A stretch of DNA of 64,000 nt from Pseudoxanthomonas sp. (GCF_035999195.1 NZ_DASYGY010000009.1:1178001-1242000), one strand, 5' to 3'; positions 9,082 to 18,080 are shown, counted from the first letter of the stretch. Numbers and translations are program-made. The notes: generated by a model from the sequence alone, not told the origin.

Positions 9082-9572
9082 GCGTGATCCGGGGAAAGTG
9101 CGGCCCGTCGGCGCAGGTAGCGGCGGCAGGCGAAGTATTCGATAGCGAACAACGGCGCGGCGCCGAACAGCGTCGCGATCAGCGAACCGTAGAAGACCAG
9201 GACCGGCAACCAGGCCAGGGCCTCGCCAGATCCGCCAGGCCGGCTGGCGGCCAACGCGTCGATCGCGATAGCGATCACCGCCCAGGCAGCCAGCGACAGC
9301 GGAAACAGCAGCAGCACCACCAGCAGCAGGCGCAAGGTCATGCCACCCGCCTTCCAGCGCCGGCCCGCGCGCTGCGCACGCGCCTGCCACCGTGTGACGA
9401 ACCAGGCGCCCAGCCCGACCGCCAGCAACGCCGCGGGCGCGAACCGCACCGCGGTCATGAACTCGGCGACCCCCGGCGCGCGGCGATCGGCATCCATCAG
9501 CACCACCACCGCGATGCTCAGCAACGCGGCGGTCAGCAGGCTGGACAGGACGAACTCAGTGCGCGGCGACAT
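9078..9572 (-). CDS. Small membrane protein between lysC/lysA and murL
   Basis: A 164-residue protein with four likely membrane helices (around residues 8-26, 43-62, 79-103, 117-140) and basic ends. I do not recognise a family. The ATG at 9572 or one five codons upstream at 9587 could be used; both overlap the end of the lysC/lysA fusion. Its stop shares bases with the murL ATG, so it sits inside a tightly coupled unit of lysine/cell-wall genes. A role in envelope or amino-acid handling is only a guess from position. Confidence 0.75.
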   Translation of the reverse strand: MSPRTEFVLSSLLTAALLSIAVVVLMDADRRAPGVAEFMTAVRFAPAALLAVGLGAWFVTRWQARAQRAGRRWKAGGMTLRLLLVVLLLFPLSLAAWAVIAIAIDALAASRPGGSGEALAWLPVLVFYGSLIATLFGAAPLFAIEYFACRRYLRRRAALSPDHA

Positions 9573-12186
9573 CGCCGGACACCCCATCGATCACATCCTC
9601 CGCCGGCAAACCGCGCAGGTTGTAGTGGCTGGCCATCACGTAGCCGTAGGCGCCGGCATCGGAGAACAGCAGCACATCGCCTTCCGCCGTCGCCGACGAC
9701 AGCTTGCGGCGTTTGCCGAAGATGTCGCTCGATTCGCAAATCGGGCCCACCACGTCGAACGGCGCCTGCGCCGTGTCGTCGAGTCGCGACAGGTTGGCCA
9801 CGTCGTGCCACGCGTCATAGAGCGCCGGGCGGATCAGCGTGTGCATGCCGGCATCGCTGCCGACGCGGCGGATGCCGAGCTTCTCGACCACCTGGGTCAC
9901 CTGCGCCAGCAGCACGCCGGACTCGGCCACGAGATAACGACCCGGTTCGATCACCAGCTGGTAGCCCGGGTACGCGGCCTTGATCGCGGCCAGGCCCTCG
10001 CCCCACGCCGCCAGGTCGAACGGCTCGTCGCCATCGGCATACGGAATCGGCAGGCCGCCGCCGATGTCGATGGTCTCGATGGAGCCGATCTGGTCGGCCA
10101 GCCCACCGAGTTCGTCGGCGATCTGGTTCCAGTGCTGCGGGCTGTCCACGCCGCTGCCCAGATGGGCATGCAGGCCGACGATGCGCGCATCAAGCGCGCG
10201 TGCGGCTGCCAGGAATTCGTCCAGCTTGACCAGCGGCAGGCCGAACTTGGAACTCTTGCCGCCGGTCTTGACCTTGTCGTGGTGGCCATCGCCACGCCCC
10301 AGGTCCACGCGCAGCCACAGCCGGCGACCACGGAACAAGTCCGGCCACTGCTGCAGCGCTTCGACATTGTCCAGCGTGACGTTGATGCCGCGTTCCAGCG
10401 CGAACGCGTACTCGGCCCGCGGCGCGAAGCTCGGCGTGAACAGCACGCGCTCCATCGGCAGCGACGGCGCCACCTCGAACACGCGCTCCAGTTCGCCGCG
10501 CGACACGCACTCCAGGCCGAAGCCCTCTTCCACCAGAACGCGGAGGATGGCGGGGTGCGAATTGGCCTTGATGGCGAAGAAGCGGTGGTCTACCGCGGTG
10601 ATCGCGGCCAGCGCACGGGCGCGGGCACGGACGACGTCGAGGTTGTAGACGTAGCGCGGCGTGTCGCCCTGCGCGAGGGACAGCAGCCGTTCGCGCGCCG
10701 CCGGACCGGCCCACCAGCGCTCCCCGCGCTGGCGCACGGCGCCGTTGATCTCGCGCCAGCTGGGGCCGAACACACTGGTCTCCTCAGCCGGCATCGCGCC
10801 GCTGTCGATCAGCGCCTCGTGCAGCAGCGGCAGCATGCCGTCGGCATCGGCCTCGTCGATGACGAAGGTCAGGTTGAGGTCGTTCGACGACTGCGAGATC
10901 AGGTGCACGCGTTCGCGGCCGAACATCGCCCACACGTCCGACAGCTTGTGCAGCAGCGAACGCATGCCGCGGCCGACCAGGGTGATGGCGGTGCACGGGG
11001 CGATCACCTTCACCCGGCAGATCTCCGCCAGGTCGGCCGACAGCGCGGCCAGCACGTCGGTATTGACCAGGTTTTCGCTGGGATCCAGCGACACGGTGAC
11101 GTTGGTCTCCGACGAACCGATCAGATCCACCGACAGGCCATGCTTCTTGAACCGCGCAAACACGTCGGCCAGGAAGCCGACCTGCTGCCACATGCCGATG
11201 CCTTCCATCGACACCAGCACGATGCCGTTGCGGCGGCTGACCGCCTTCACGCCCGGCACGGTGACGGCATTGCCGTCGATGGTCGTGCCCGGCAACTCGG
11301 GACGTTCGGTGTCCAGGATGGCCATGGCCACGCCGGCGTCGCGGCAGGGCTTGATCGAGCGCGGGTGCAGCACCTTGGCGCCGGTGGTCGCGATTTCCTG
11401 CGCTTCGTAGTAATCCAGTCGCGTCAGCAGGCGCGCATCGGGCACTTCGCGCGGATTGGCGCTGAACATGCCGGGCACGTCGGTCCAGATCTCCACGCGT
11501 TGCGCACCGAGCAGGGCGCCGAAGTACGCCGCCGATGTGTCCGAGCCGCCACGGCCCAGGATGGCCGTGCCGCCATCGGCATGGCGCGAGATGAAGCCCT
11601 GCGTCAGCAGCATGCGATTCGCCTGGCCGGCGAAGGCGCGCCGCCAGTCCTGGTCCGGCGCGGTATTGCACGACACCGACAGGCGCTGCGCCCACGGGCT
11701 CTGGTTGGGCAGGAAGTTGGCCTGCAGCCAGTGCCGTGCGTCCACCCAGCCGAAGTCCAGGCCCTGCGCGCGCAGGTAGGCGACACCCAGCGTGGACGAC
11801 AGCAGTTCGCCCTGCCCCAGCACCTCCGCCTGCCAGTCCAGCGTGCGGCTCGCGGCACGGGCATCGGTCAGCAGGTTGCGCAGCGCGGCCAGGCGGTCGC
11901 CTAGCACGGCATCGGCGTCCAGCTCGAGTTCCGAGAGGAATTCGCGATGGCGCTGTTCCAGTTTGGCCACGCGTTCGGCGCTGTCGGCCGCGCCGTCGGC
12001 GATGGCGGTCAGCTCGTTAGTGACGCCGGACAATGCCGACACCACGACCAGCACGCGCGCGCCCTGTTCGTCCGCCCGCTGTTTCGCCAGTTTGCCGATC
12101 GTGTTCCAGCGGTGGCGACGCGACACGGAGGTGCCGCCGAACTTGAGGACGATCCAACGATCAGACGCGGGGGTGGCAGAGGGCAT
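9556..12186 (-). CDS. lysC/lysA: Bifunctional aspartate kinase / diaminopimelate decarboxylase
   Basis: A fusion typical of Xanthomonadaceae. Residues 1 to about 480 form an aspartokinase with LKFGGTSV at 14-21, GRGGSDTSA and C-terminal ACT regulatory repeats (VSMEGIGMWQQVG, LVGRGMRS). Residues about 500-876 form a fold-III PLP decarboxylase whose cofactor lysine is Lys540 in FFAIKANSHP, with LHAHLGSG and CESSDIFG signatures. It thus carries both the first and last steps of lysine synthesis; the last consumes meso-DAP, which is also a peptidoglycan precursor. I start at the ATG of MPSATPASDRW (876 aa). It leads the operon with the membrane gene, murL and murD2. Confidence 0.95.
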   Translation of the reverse strand: MPSATPASDRWIVLKFGGTSVSRRHRWNTIGKLAKQRADEQGARVLVVVSALSGVTNELTAIADGAADSAERVAKLEQRHREFLSELELDADAVLGDRLAALRNLLTDARAASRTLDWQAEVLGQGELLSSTLGVAYLRAQGLDFGWVDARHWLQANFLPNQSPWAQRLSVSCNTAPDQDWRRAFAGQANRMLLTQGFISRHADGGTAILGRGGSDTSAAYFGALLGAQRVEIWTDVPGMFSANPREVPDARLLTRLDYYEAQEIATTGAKVLHPRSIKPCRDAGVAMAILDTERPELPGTTIDGNAVTVPGVKAVSRRNGIVLVSMEGIGMWQQVGFLADVFARFKKHGLSVDLIGSSETNVTVSLDPSENLVNTDVLAALSADLAEICRVKVIAPCTAITLVGRGMRSLLHKLSDVWAMFGRERVHLISQSSNDLNLTFVIDEADADGMLPLLHEALIDSGAMPAEETSVFGPSWREINGAVRQRGERWWAGPAARERLLSLAQGDTPRYVYNLDVVRARARALAAITAVDHRFFAIKANSHPAILRVLVEEGFGLECVSRGELERVFEVAPSLPMERVLFTPSFAPRAEYAFALERGINVTLDNVEALQQWPDLFRGRRLWLRVDLGRGDGHHDKVKTGGKSSKFGLPLVKLDEFLAAARALDARIVGLHAHLGSGVDSPQHWNQIADELGGLADQIGSIETIDIGGGLPIPYADGDEPFDLAAWGEGLAAIKAAYPGYQLVIEPGRYLVAESGVLLAQVTQVVEKLGIRRVGSDAGMHTLIRPALYDAWHDVANLSRLDDTAQAPFDVVGPICESSDIFGKRRKLSSATAEGDVLLFSDAGAYGYVMASHYNLRGLPAEDVIDGVSGDVAAH

Positions 12187-12205
12187 GGATAGAATGGGGA
12201 GGGAG

Positions 12206-12239
12206 GCCCGAACCCTTCGGGCGTGAACCGTCGATTCTA
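12206..12239 (-). promoter_or_regulatory. lysC/lysA promoter -10 and leader hairpin
   Basis: On the minus strand TAGAAT (12239-12234) is a good -10, placing the RNA start about 40 bases before the lysC/lysA ATG. The short leader contains a 7-bp hairpin, GCCCGAA-GGG-TTCGGGC (12222-12206), and no obvious ribosome-binding site before the ATG. Whether the hairpin regulates anything is unknown. Confidence 0.4.
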
Positions 12240-12273
12240 GCCGAAGCCCCCGCGCGCGACCGGACCGTACCGC

Positions 12274-13152
12274 ATGCAACGAACCTCCCATCGCTACCTG
12301 CAGGTCGACGTCTTCGCCGACCGCCCCGGCGCGGGCAATCCGCTGGGCGTCGTCCTGGATGCGGAGGGATGGAACACGGCGCGCATGCAGGCATTCGCTG
12401 CCTGGACCAATCTGTCCGAGACGATCTTCTTCCTGCCCCCGACCACGCCCGACGCCAGCTACCGCATCCGCATCTTCACCCCGCGGCAGGAACTGCCGTT
12501 TGCGGGGCACCCGAGCGTCGGCGCCGCCTGGGTCGCCCTGGAGGCCGGCCTGATCGATGACGCGGACAAGCTGCTACAGCAGTGTGCGGCCGGCCTGCTG
12601 CCGGTCCGCATCGACGGCAACGGGCACCAGCGGGCGATCCGGTTGCGGGCGCCGCGCGCACGTCCCGTCGATGCTGCGGCATCGCCTGCCCTCCTCCACG
12701 CCGTGGCCGCCCGCCTTCCCATCGCCGGCCTGCCTCTCGCGCTCTGGAACAACGGACCTTCCTGGTGGCTGGTGGAACTGGAGGACGCCGACGCCGTCCG
12801 ACGTCTGGCGCCCGACCTGCCCGCCATCGCCGCGCTGACGCAGGCCACCGCGGCCGTCGGCCTGGCGGTCTTCGGCCGCACGCCAGCAGGCACCGACCAT
12901 GATCTCGCCGTGCGCGCCTTCTGCCCGGCCGACAACATCCCGGAAGATCCGGTCACCGGCAGCGTCAACGCGTGTATCGCCGCGGCCCTGCATGCGGCCG
13001 GTGCCCTCCCGGGCCAGGGCGGACGCTATATCGCCAGCCAGGGGCGCGAACTCGGCCGCGACGGTCGCGTCGCCTTGCAGGTGGACGATGAAGGCGAGGC
13101 CTGGATCGGCGGCCAGGTGCAGGCGGTCATCGACGGCCGGGTGACTTGGTAA
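12274..13152 (+). CDS. PhzF-family isomerase/epimerase-like protein, copy 1
   Basis: PhzF-family proteins share the diaminopimelate-epimerase fold in two halves and isomerise small metabolites. The N-terminal half begins YLQVDVFADRPGAGNPLG and has the conserved glutamate in NLSETIFF and LPFAGHPSVGAAW; the C-terminal half has the family motif IPEDPVTGSVNA. It is 292 residues, the full length. An almost identically sized paralogue follows 31 bases downstream. No other phenazine genes are near, so the substrate is unknown and phenazine synthesis is not implied. Confidence 0.9.
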   Translation: MQRTSHRYLQVDVFADRPGAGNPLGVVLDAEGWNTARMQAFAAWTNLSETIFFLPPTTPDASYRIRIFTPRQELPFAGHPSVGAAWVALEAGLIDDADKLLQQCAAGLLPVRIDGNGHQRAIRLRAPRARPVDAAASPALLHAVAARLPIAGLPLALWNNGPSWWLVELEDADAVRRLAPDLPAIAALTQATAAVGLAVFGRTPAGTDHDLAVRAFCPADNIPEDPVTGSVNACIAAALHAAGALPGQGGRYIASQGRELGRDGRVALQVDDEGEAWIGGQVQAVIDGRVTW

Positions 13153-13183
13153 GCTGCGCAGCCCCCACGCGACAACATCCCCC

Positions 13184-14062
13184 ATGACCCTCCGCCGTTA
13201 CGTCCAACTGGACGTCTTCGCCGACCGCCCCGGCGCCGGCAATCCGCTGGCCGTCGTCCTCGATGCGGCTGGCCTGGATGACGCCGCCATGCAGGCCATC
13301 GCCCGCTGGACGCGACTGCCGGAAACCACCTTCGTGTTCGCCCCCACGCAGCCGGGCGCCAGCTATGCCGTGCGCATGTTCACTCCGCGTCGCGAAGTGC
13401 CGTTCGCCGGCCATCCGAGCGTCGGCACGGCGCATGTCGTGCTCGATGCCGGACTCGCCGCGCCGGTCGACGGCCTGCTGATGCAGGAAGGTGCGGTCGG
13501 TGTGCTGCCGTTGCGGGTTGATGATGACGGCACCACGCGCACCATCGCCGTGCGCACCCCGCGCGCGCAGGTGGTGAAGGTGGGCGACCCCGCGAACGAT
13601 ACGGGCCTGCGCGCCGCGCTTGCGAACCTGCCCGCCGGTGAACTTCCGCCCGCGCTGGTCGACGGCGGTCGCCGCTGGTGGCTGGCCGAGGTGCGCGACG
13701 AGGCCACGCTGCGCGGTGCCACGCCGGACTGGGACGCCATCGGCGCGCTCGCCCGTGCCACCGAGAGCATGGGCGTCTGCGCCTATGCGCGCACGCCAGG
13801 CCAGGAGTACGACCTGGCCGTGCGCGCCTTCGTCGGTGCGCCGGCCGCGTTCGAGGACGCCGCCTCCGGTGCCGCCAACGCGACGCTGGCCGCGTGGCTG
13901 GCCTCGCGCGATGCGCTGCCCGGGCGCGACGGCCGCTACGTCGTCAGCCAGGGTCGCGAAGTCGGTTACGACGCCCGCCTGCAGCTGCGTGTGGACGAAG
14001 CCGGCGACGTATGGTCCGGCGGCCACGTGCGCACCATCGTGAACGGCGAGATCGACTGGTAA
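13184..14062 (+). CDS. PhzF-family isomerase-like protein, copy 2
   Basis: A 292-residue tandem paralogue of the preceding gene; the openings match closely (YVQLDVFADRPGAGNPLA) and FAGHPSVGTAHV and RLPETTFVF keep the first-half active-site glutamate. The second half has drifted: where copy 1 has EDPVTGSVN this copy has FEDAASGAAN, losing the P-V-T of the motif, so the reaction may differ. The two genes probably share a transcript. A palindromic repeat lies directly after its stop codon. Confidence 0.88.
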   Translation: MTLRRYVQLDVFADRPGAGNPLAVVLDAAGLDDAAMQAIARWTRLPETTFVFAPTQPGASYAVRMFTPRREVPFAGHPSVGTAHVVLDAGLAAPVDGLLMQEGAVGVLPLRVDDDGTTRTIAVRTPRAQVVKVGDPANDTGLRAALANLPAGELPPALVDGGRRWWLAEVRDEATLRGATPDWDAIGALARATESMGVCAYARTPGQEYDLAVRAFVGAPAAFEDAASGAANATLAAWLASRDALPGRDGRYVVSQGREVGYDARLQLRVDEAGDVWSGGHVRTIVNGEIDW

Positions 14063-14076
14063 CGGAACCCGCTTCC

Positions 14077-14169
14077 TGTGGGAGCGACGTGAGTCGCGAA
14101 TGCACGGTCTTCGACAACGCCAGCGGCAACGGGAGGCGGGGAGCGATCGCGACTGACGTCGCTCCCACA
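14077..14169. repeat. REP-like palindrome (TGTGGGAGCGACG family), copy 1
   Basis: The left arm TGTGGGAGCGACGTGAGTCG continues into CGA; the right arm (14147-14169) is its inverted form with one change (GACTGACG for GACTCACG). About 47 bases separate the arms. It fills the gap between convergent genes. The same element occurs at 48914-48982, and one arm at 33469-33491. Confidence 0.85.
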
Positions 14170-14179
14170 AAAGCTGACC

Positions 14180-15844
14180 CTACTCCGCCTCGTAGACCGC
14201 CTTGCCATCGACCCAGGTCGAGCGCACGTGCAAGTCGTCGAGCTGTTCGCCCGGAATCGCCAGCGGGTCTTCGTTGAGGATGACGAAATCCGCGCGCAGG
14301 CCGGGCGCCAGCCGGCCGACGCTCGCTTCATCGTGTGCCGCCCAGGCCGCATCGGCGGTAAAGCCGCGCAGTGCCTCGCTGGCGCTGAGACGCTCTTCGG
14401 CGCGCCAGCCACCGGCTGGATGATCGTGCGCGTCCTGCCGCGTAACCGCCGCATGCAGACCGCGCCGCGGATCGACCGATTCGACCGGAAAATCCGACCC
14501 CAACGCCAGCTTCACGCCACTGCCCTGCAACCGTTGCCAGGCATAGGCGCCGGTGATGCGCACCGGGCCCAGGCGATCCTGCGCCCAGGGCATGTCGGAG
14601 GTGGCGTGGGTCGGCTGCATCGAGGCGATCACGCCCAGCGCGGCGAACCGCGGGAACTCCTCCGGCGCCACCACCTGTGCATGCTCGATACGCCAGCGAT
14701 GGTCGGTCTTCGCGGCATCGCCCAGCACGCGCTGGTAGGCATCCAGAACCAGCCGGTTGCCGCGGTCGCCGATCGCGTGCGTCGCCACCTGCACGCCGCA
14801 CCCGCGTGCCTTGCGCATGGCCGACTCCAGCGCCGCCGGCTCGGTGACCAGCAGGCCACGGTTGCCTGGGTCGTCGCTGTAATCCTCCAGCAGGGCGGCA
14901 CCGCGGCTGCCCAGCGCACCATCCGCGTACAGCTTCACCCCGCGCATCTGCAGGCGACCGCCCGCATGACGGTAAAGGCCGGTGGAACAGAGATCGTCCA
15001 GCGCGTCGCTGTCGCCATCGGCATAGGCCTCGATGCGCAGCGGCAGGCGCCGTTCGTCGGCGAGCTGCTTCATCAGCGCCAGGTCCGCGCGCGACACGCC
15101 CATGTCGTGGACGCCGGTCAGACCGTTGCGCACCGCCGCCTGGGTCGCCTTTTCCAGCGCCTGACGGCGATACGACGCGTCCGGCGCCGGCACCACCGCG
15201 CCCACCAGTGCCATGGCGGCATCGATGAAGACACCGCTGGGCTGGCCATCGATGCGTTCGATACGACCACCGTCCGGCTGCCAGTCGCCATCCAGCGGAC
15301 GCGGCGCCTTCGCCGCCGCTGCGCGCAGCGCCGCGCTGTTCGCCCAGCCCGCATGGCCATCCACCCGCTCGAGCCAGACAGGGCGGTCGGGAAACGCGGC
15401 ATCGAGATCGGCGGCGGTGGGGAATGTCTTCCCTGGCCAGTCGTTCTGGTCCCAACCTCCACCCAGCAACCACGCATTCGGGGGAAGCTGCTGCTCGAAC
15501 GCACGCAATCGCGCGATCACCTCGGCCTTGTCGCGCGCATCCACCAGGTCGGCGCGCATCAGCGCGTAACCCAGCCCCATCACGTGGCCATGCGCATCGA
15601 TCAGACCGGGGATGACCGTCTTACCGGCGGCGTCGATGCGTTTCGCGTCGGGATAGCGAGCCAGCAACTCACTGGCGCCGCCGACCGCCAGGATGCGGCC
15701 CTGCGCATCCCAGGCCATGGCTTCGACCACCGGCCGCGCGGGATCGGACGTGTGCACGCGCTTCGCCGTCACCACCTGTACCTGCGCCTGCACCGCGCCG
15801 ACGCACACCAGCAACCCGCCCATTCCCCATGCCAGACGCCGCAT
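14180..15844 (-). CDS. Secreted amidohydrolase (YtcJ-like)
   Basis: A metal-dependent amidohydrolase of 554 residues with a signal peptide (MRRLAWGMGG..GAVQA), so it acts in the periplasm or outside. The metal ligands start with the HxH of GLIDAHGHVMG; IEHAQVV and THAIGDRGN supply later histidines and ALGSDFPVES the C-terminal aspartate. C-terminal residues (FVILNEDPLAIP) are the usual returning beta-sandwich. Substrate unknown; relatives act on N-acyl or cyclic amides. Single gene, convergent with the PhzF pair. Confidence 0.88.
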   Translation of the reverse strand: MRRLAWGMGGLLVCVGAVQAQVQVVTAKRVHTSDPARPVVEAMAWDAQGRILAVGGASELLARYPDAKRIDAAGKTVIPGLIDAHGHVMGLGYALMRADLVDARDKAEVIARLRAFEQQLPPNAWLLGGGWDQNDWPGKTFPTAADLDAAFPDRPVWLERVDGHAGWANSAALRAAAAKAPRPLDGDWQPDGGRIERIDGQPSGVFIDAAMALVGAVVPAPDASYRRQALEKATQAAVRNGLTGVHDMGVSRADLALMKQLADERRLPLRIEAYADGDSDALDDLCSTGLYRHAGGRLQMRGVKLYADGALGSRGAALLEDYSDDPGNRGLLVTEPAALESAMRKARGCGVQVATHAIGDRGNRLVLDAYQRVLGDAAKTDHRWRIEHAQVVAPEEFPRFAALGVIASMQPTHATSDMPWAQDRLGPVRITGAYAWQRLQGSGVKLALGSDFPVESVDPRRGLHAAVTRQDAHDHPAGGWRAEERLSASEALRGFTADAAWAAHDEASVGRLAPGLRADFVILNEDPLAIPGEQLDDLHVRSTWVDGKAVYEAE

Positions 15845-15909
15845 GCCGCACTCCCGTCGTGATCCAGCGCGGGACTATGCGCGGTGGCGCGCGCGACGGC
15901 AACGCCGAC

Positions 15910-15932
15910 AAGAAAGGGGCCTTGCGGCCCCT
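15910..15932 (-). terminator. Terminator of the glycine-zipper gene
   Basis: AGGGGCC-TTGC-GGCCCCT pairs over 7 bp; on the minus strand it is followed by TTTCTT. It lies 47 bases past the stop of the glycine-zipper gene. Confidence 0.7.
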
Positions 15933-15978
15933 CCCCTGCAATCCCTTGCCTGCACTGCGGCTCCCGCTCCAGGCGGGC

Positions 15979-16677
15979 TCACTCGGGACGCACGTCGACC
16001 CGCACGCGCATGCGGTCGCCGGGGTGGTAACCGGTGCGGGTGTGGTAGGTACGACCACCGTACTCGTAGGTGACGTCGTAACCGGAGACGCGCCCATCGC
16101 CGTAGTAGTCGTCACCGTAACGGCCGTCGCTCGCCGGAACGGGATCGCAGACGCGCACCTGGCCACGCTGTACCTGACGGTTGCGCTGGCTGTTGTCGTA
16201 GATGGACCGGCCGGCCATGCCGCCGACCATCGAACCGACCGCGGTGCCGACGTAGCGACCGCTGCCGTCGCCGACCTTGCTGCCCAGCACCGCGCCGGCG
16301 ATGCCGCCGATGACCGTGGCCACCGTACGTCCGGCCTCGGTGCCGCCGGCGGTCCTGCGCCGGTCGCCATATCCGTCCTCGCCGTAGACGTCGCGGTAGT
16401 CGCCATTGTCGTAGACATCGCCGTAGACGTCGTCGCGATAGCCGTCGCGCGCATGGACGTCGTCGGCATCGCGGTAGTAGCACCGTTGCGAGGTCGTGCT
16501 TCGCGTATCGCGGTAACCCCCCTCGATGACGGGGTCGACGCGGACGACGCGTGCGTAGTCGTAGTAGGGTTCGGCGCCGTCGCGGTCGGACGTGCCGTAC
16601 TGCTGCGAGGTCTGCGCGGATGCCACGCCGGCGGCCAGCAGGCCCACGGCCATCACGGCGGCGGAAAGACGCTTCAT
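15979..16677 (-). CDS. Glycine-zipper 2TM-domain envelope protein
   Basis: A 232-residue exported protein with a signal peptide cut after about residue 21 (GVASA-QT). A tyrosine/aspartate-rich low-complexity stretch (YGDVYDNGDYRDVYGED) occupies residues 60-105. A glycine zipper (TVIGGIAGAVLGSKVGDGSGR, continuing to VGGMAGRS) follows at about 115-150, the Rick_17kDa/SlyB-like segment that inserts in the outer membrane. A short domain ending in GYHPGDRMRVRVDV closes it. Its terminator is visible. Function unknown; relatives help envelope integrity. Confidence 0.85.
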   Translation of the reverse strand: MKRLSAAVMAVGLLAAGVASAQTSQQYGTSDRDGAEPYYDYARVVRVDPVIEGGYRDTRSTTSQRCYYRDADDVHARDGYRDDVYGDVYDNGDYRDVYGEDGYGDRRRTAGGTEAGRTVATVIGGIAGAVLGSKVGDGSGRYVGTAVGSMVGGMAGRSIYDNSQRNRQVQRGQVRVCDPVPASDGRYGDDYYGDGRVSGYDVTYEYGGRTYHTRTGYHPGDRMRVRVDVRPE

Positions 16678-16747
16678 GTCGGGTACTCCCCCACGCCGGA
16701 TTGGCGTGGACGCATGCTCGGCCCGTCCGGGTGAAATCGGGCTGAAC

Positions 16748-17443
16748 TCAACCCGCCTGAACCGTGCGGTTTAGCCATTCGACAGTTTGTCCGGCGACGC
16801 CGGACGCGTGCCGATCCAGCAGGGGCCCGACATGCGAAGGAGAAACCGTTTGCAGCACCTCGGACGACCATGCGGTCGCCATGGCGGAAGGAATCGCCGG
16901 CGGGACGTCGTCGTCGACCTGCGACAGCACGAACAGCGCCGGGCACGCGGGCCGCGCGACCCCGTCGCCCGCATACGCATGACGCAGCACCGCGCCGGAT
17001 TCGTCGCGCCAGCGGCGGAAGGCGAACAGTGCAGTCGCCTCGTCGGTGTCCGGCAAAGCACGCCGCGTCCCGTCGAGGCGCGCATGGCGGCGCCACGGCA
17101 CGACATCCGGCCAGGTACGCGGCGCCAGCGCGGCATGCCAGGGTGCCGGCGGCAGTGGGTTCACCAGCACCACGGCATCCGCGGCCACGGCGACATGCAG
17201 CGCCAGCAGGCCGCCCAGGCTGGCACCGATCACCACGCGCGGGCGCGGCAACGCCAGCAGCGCCTCGCGCGCCTGCTGCAGGTAGTCGTCGAAGCCGGTG
17301 GCCACCAGTCCCGCCGCCACCGGCTGCAGATCCGGCGCGGACACGACGATGCCGGCCGCCTCGAACACGCCGCGCCACACGTTCCACTCCCACCCGCCGC
17401 CACCGGCGCCATGCACCAGCAGCGCGGCCTTTACCGCCGTCAA
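16748..17443 (-). CDS. Small alpha/beta hydrolase
   Basis: A compact 231-residue alpha/beta hydrolase. LLVHGAGGGGWEW forms the oxyanion-loop region, GASLGG is the nucleophile elbow with a serine, and SPSHVGPLL carries the likely catalytic histidine. No signal peptide, so cytoplasmic. Its ATG shares four bases with the stop of the upstream osmC-like gene, so both come from one transcript. Substrate unknown. Confidence 0.82.
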   Translation of the reverse strand: MTAVKAALLVHGAGGGGWEWNVWRGVFEAAGIVVSAPDLQPVAAGLVATGFDDYLQQAREALLALPRPRVVIGASLGGLLALHVAVAADAVVLVNPLPPAPWHAALAPRTWPDVVPWRRHARLDGTRRALPDTDEATALFAFRRWRDESGAVLRHAYAGDGVARPACPALFVLSQVDDDVPPAIPSAMATAWSSEVLQTVSPSHVGPLLDRHASGVAGQTVEWLNRTVQAG

Positions 17444-17874
17444 AGCAGCGTCGCCTCCAGCGAGACCGGCACCGACAGCGCGCGCGAGATCACGCAGCCC
17501 GCCTTCGCCTGTTGCGCGATCTCCTCGAACTGCGCCGCGCTGATGCCCGGCACGCTGGCCGACACCGTCAGCTTGATGCCGGTGACGGTCGGGCCCGGGT
17601 CCATGCCGGGTTCCATCGTCGCTTCGGCCCGCGTCTGCAGCTTGTCGGGGGTGAAGCCGGCCTTGCCGAGCACCGCCGACAGCGCCATGGTGAAGCAGCC
17701 GGCATGCGCGGCCGCCAGCAGCTCTTCCGGGTTGGTGCCCTTCTCGTCGCCGAAGCGGGTCTTGAAGGAATAGTTCTGGCCTTCGAACAGGCCGCTCTGC
17801 GGCGTACTCAGCGTGCCCTTGCCGGACTGCAGGTCACCGCTCCACACCGCATCCGCGTAACGCTTCAAAGCCAT
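17440..17874 (-). CDS. OsmC-family peroxiredoxin
   Basis: OsmC proteins reduce organic hydroperoxides with a pair of cysteines. This 144-residue protein has them at Cys60 (AAHAGCFTMAL) and Cys127 (AKAGCVIS), with the resolving environment normal for OsmC rather than Ohr. The ATG of MALKRYADAVW is chosen; longer in-frame extension to 18060 has no conserved residues. It is coupled by an ATGA overlap to the hydrolase behind it and divergent from the EF-G-like gene. Confidence 0.93.
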   Translation of the reverse strand: MALKRYADAVWSGDLQSGKGTLSTPQSGLFEGQNYSFKTRFGDEKGTNPEELLAAAHAGCFTMALSAVLGKAGFTPDKLQTRAEATMEPGMDPGPTVTGIKLTVSASVPGISAAQFEEIAQQAKAGCVISRALSVPVSLEATLL

Positions 17875-18080
17875 GGTCGTGCTCCATCGGGTCAGGGGAC
17901 GCGCAGCGTACACCCGGAGATGTTCACGCCATGTTCCGCACTGCGGCTTGACCCCGCCCACCCGCATGCCGATGCTGGCCGTCCGCCATGACCGCCCGCC
18001 GAGCGCCACGCTCACGGGATGCGCTCTGCCCGGACAGCCATGACGGCCCTTCGACCCCAACCCTCGGGAGGAACGGCCTC

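Noticed and set aside
9340..11904. 854-codon plus-strand frame opposite lysC/lysA
   Set aside because: Antisense shadow of a well-supported fusion gene; no recognisable motif.
12274..14062. Phenazine biosynthesis cluster
   Set aside because: Only PhzF-family proteins, which are widespread isomerases; no phzA-E or phzG.
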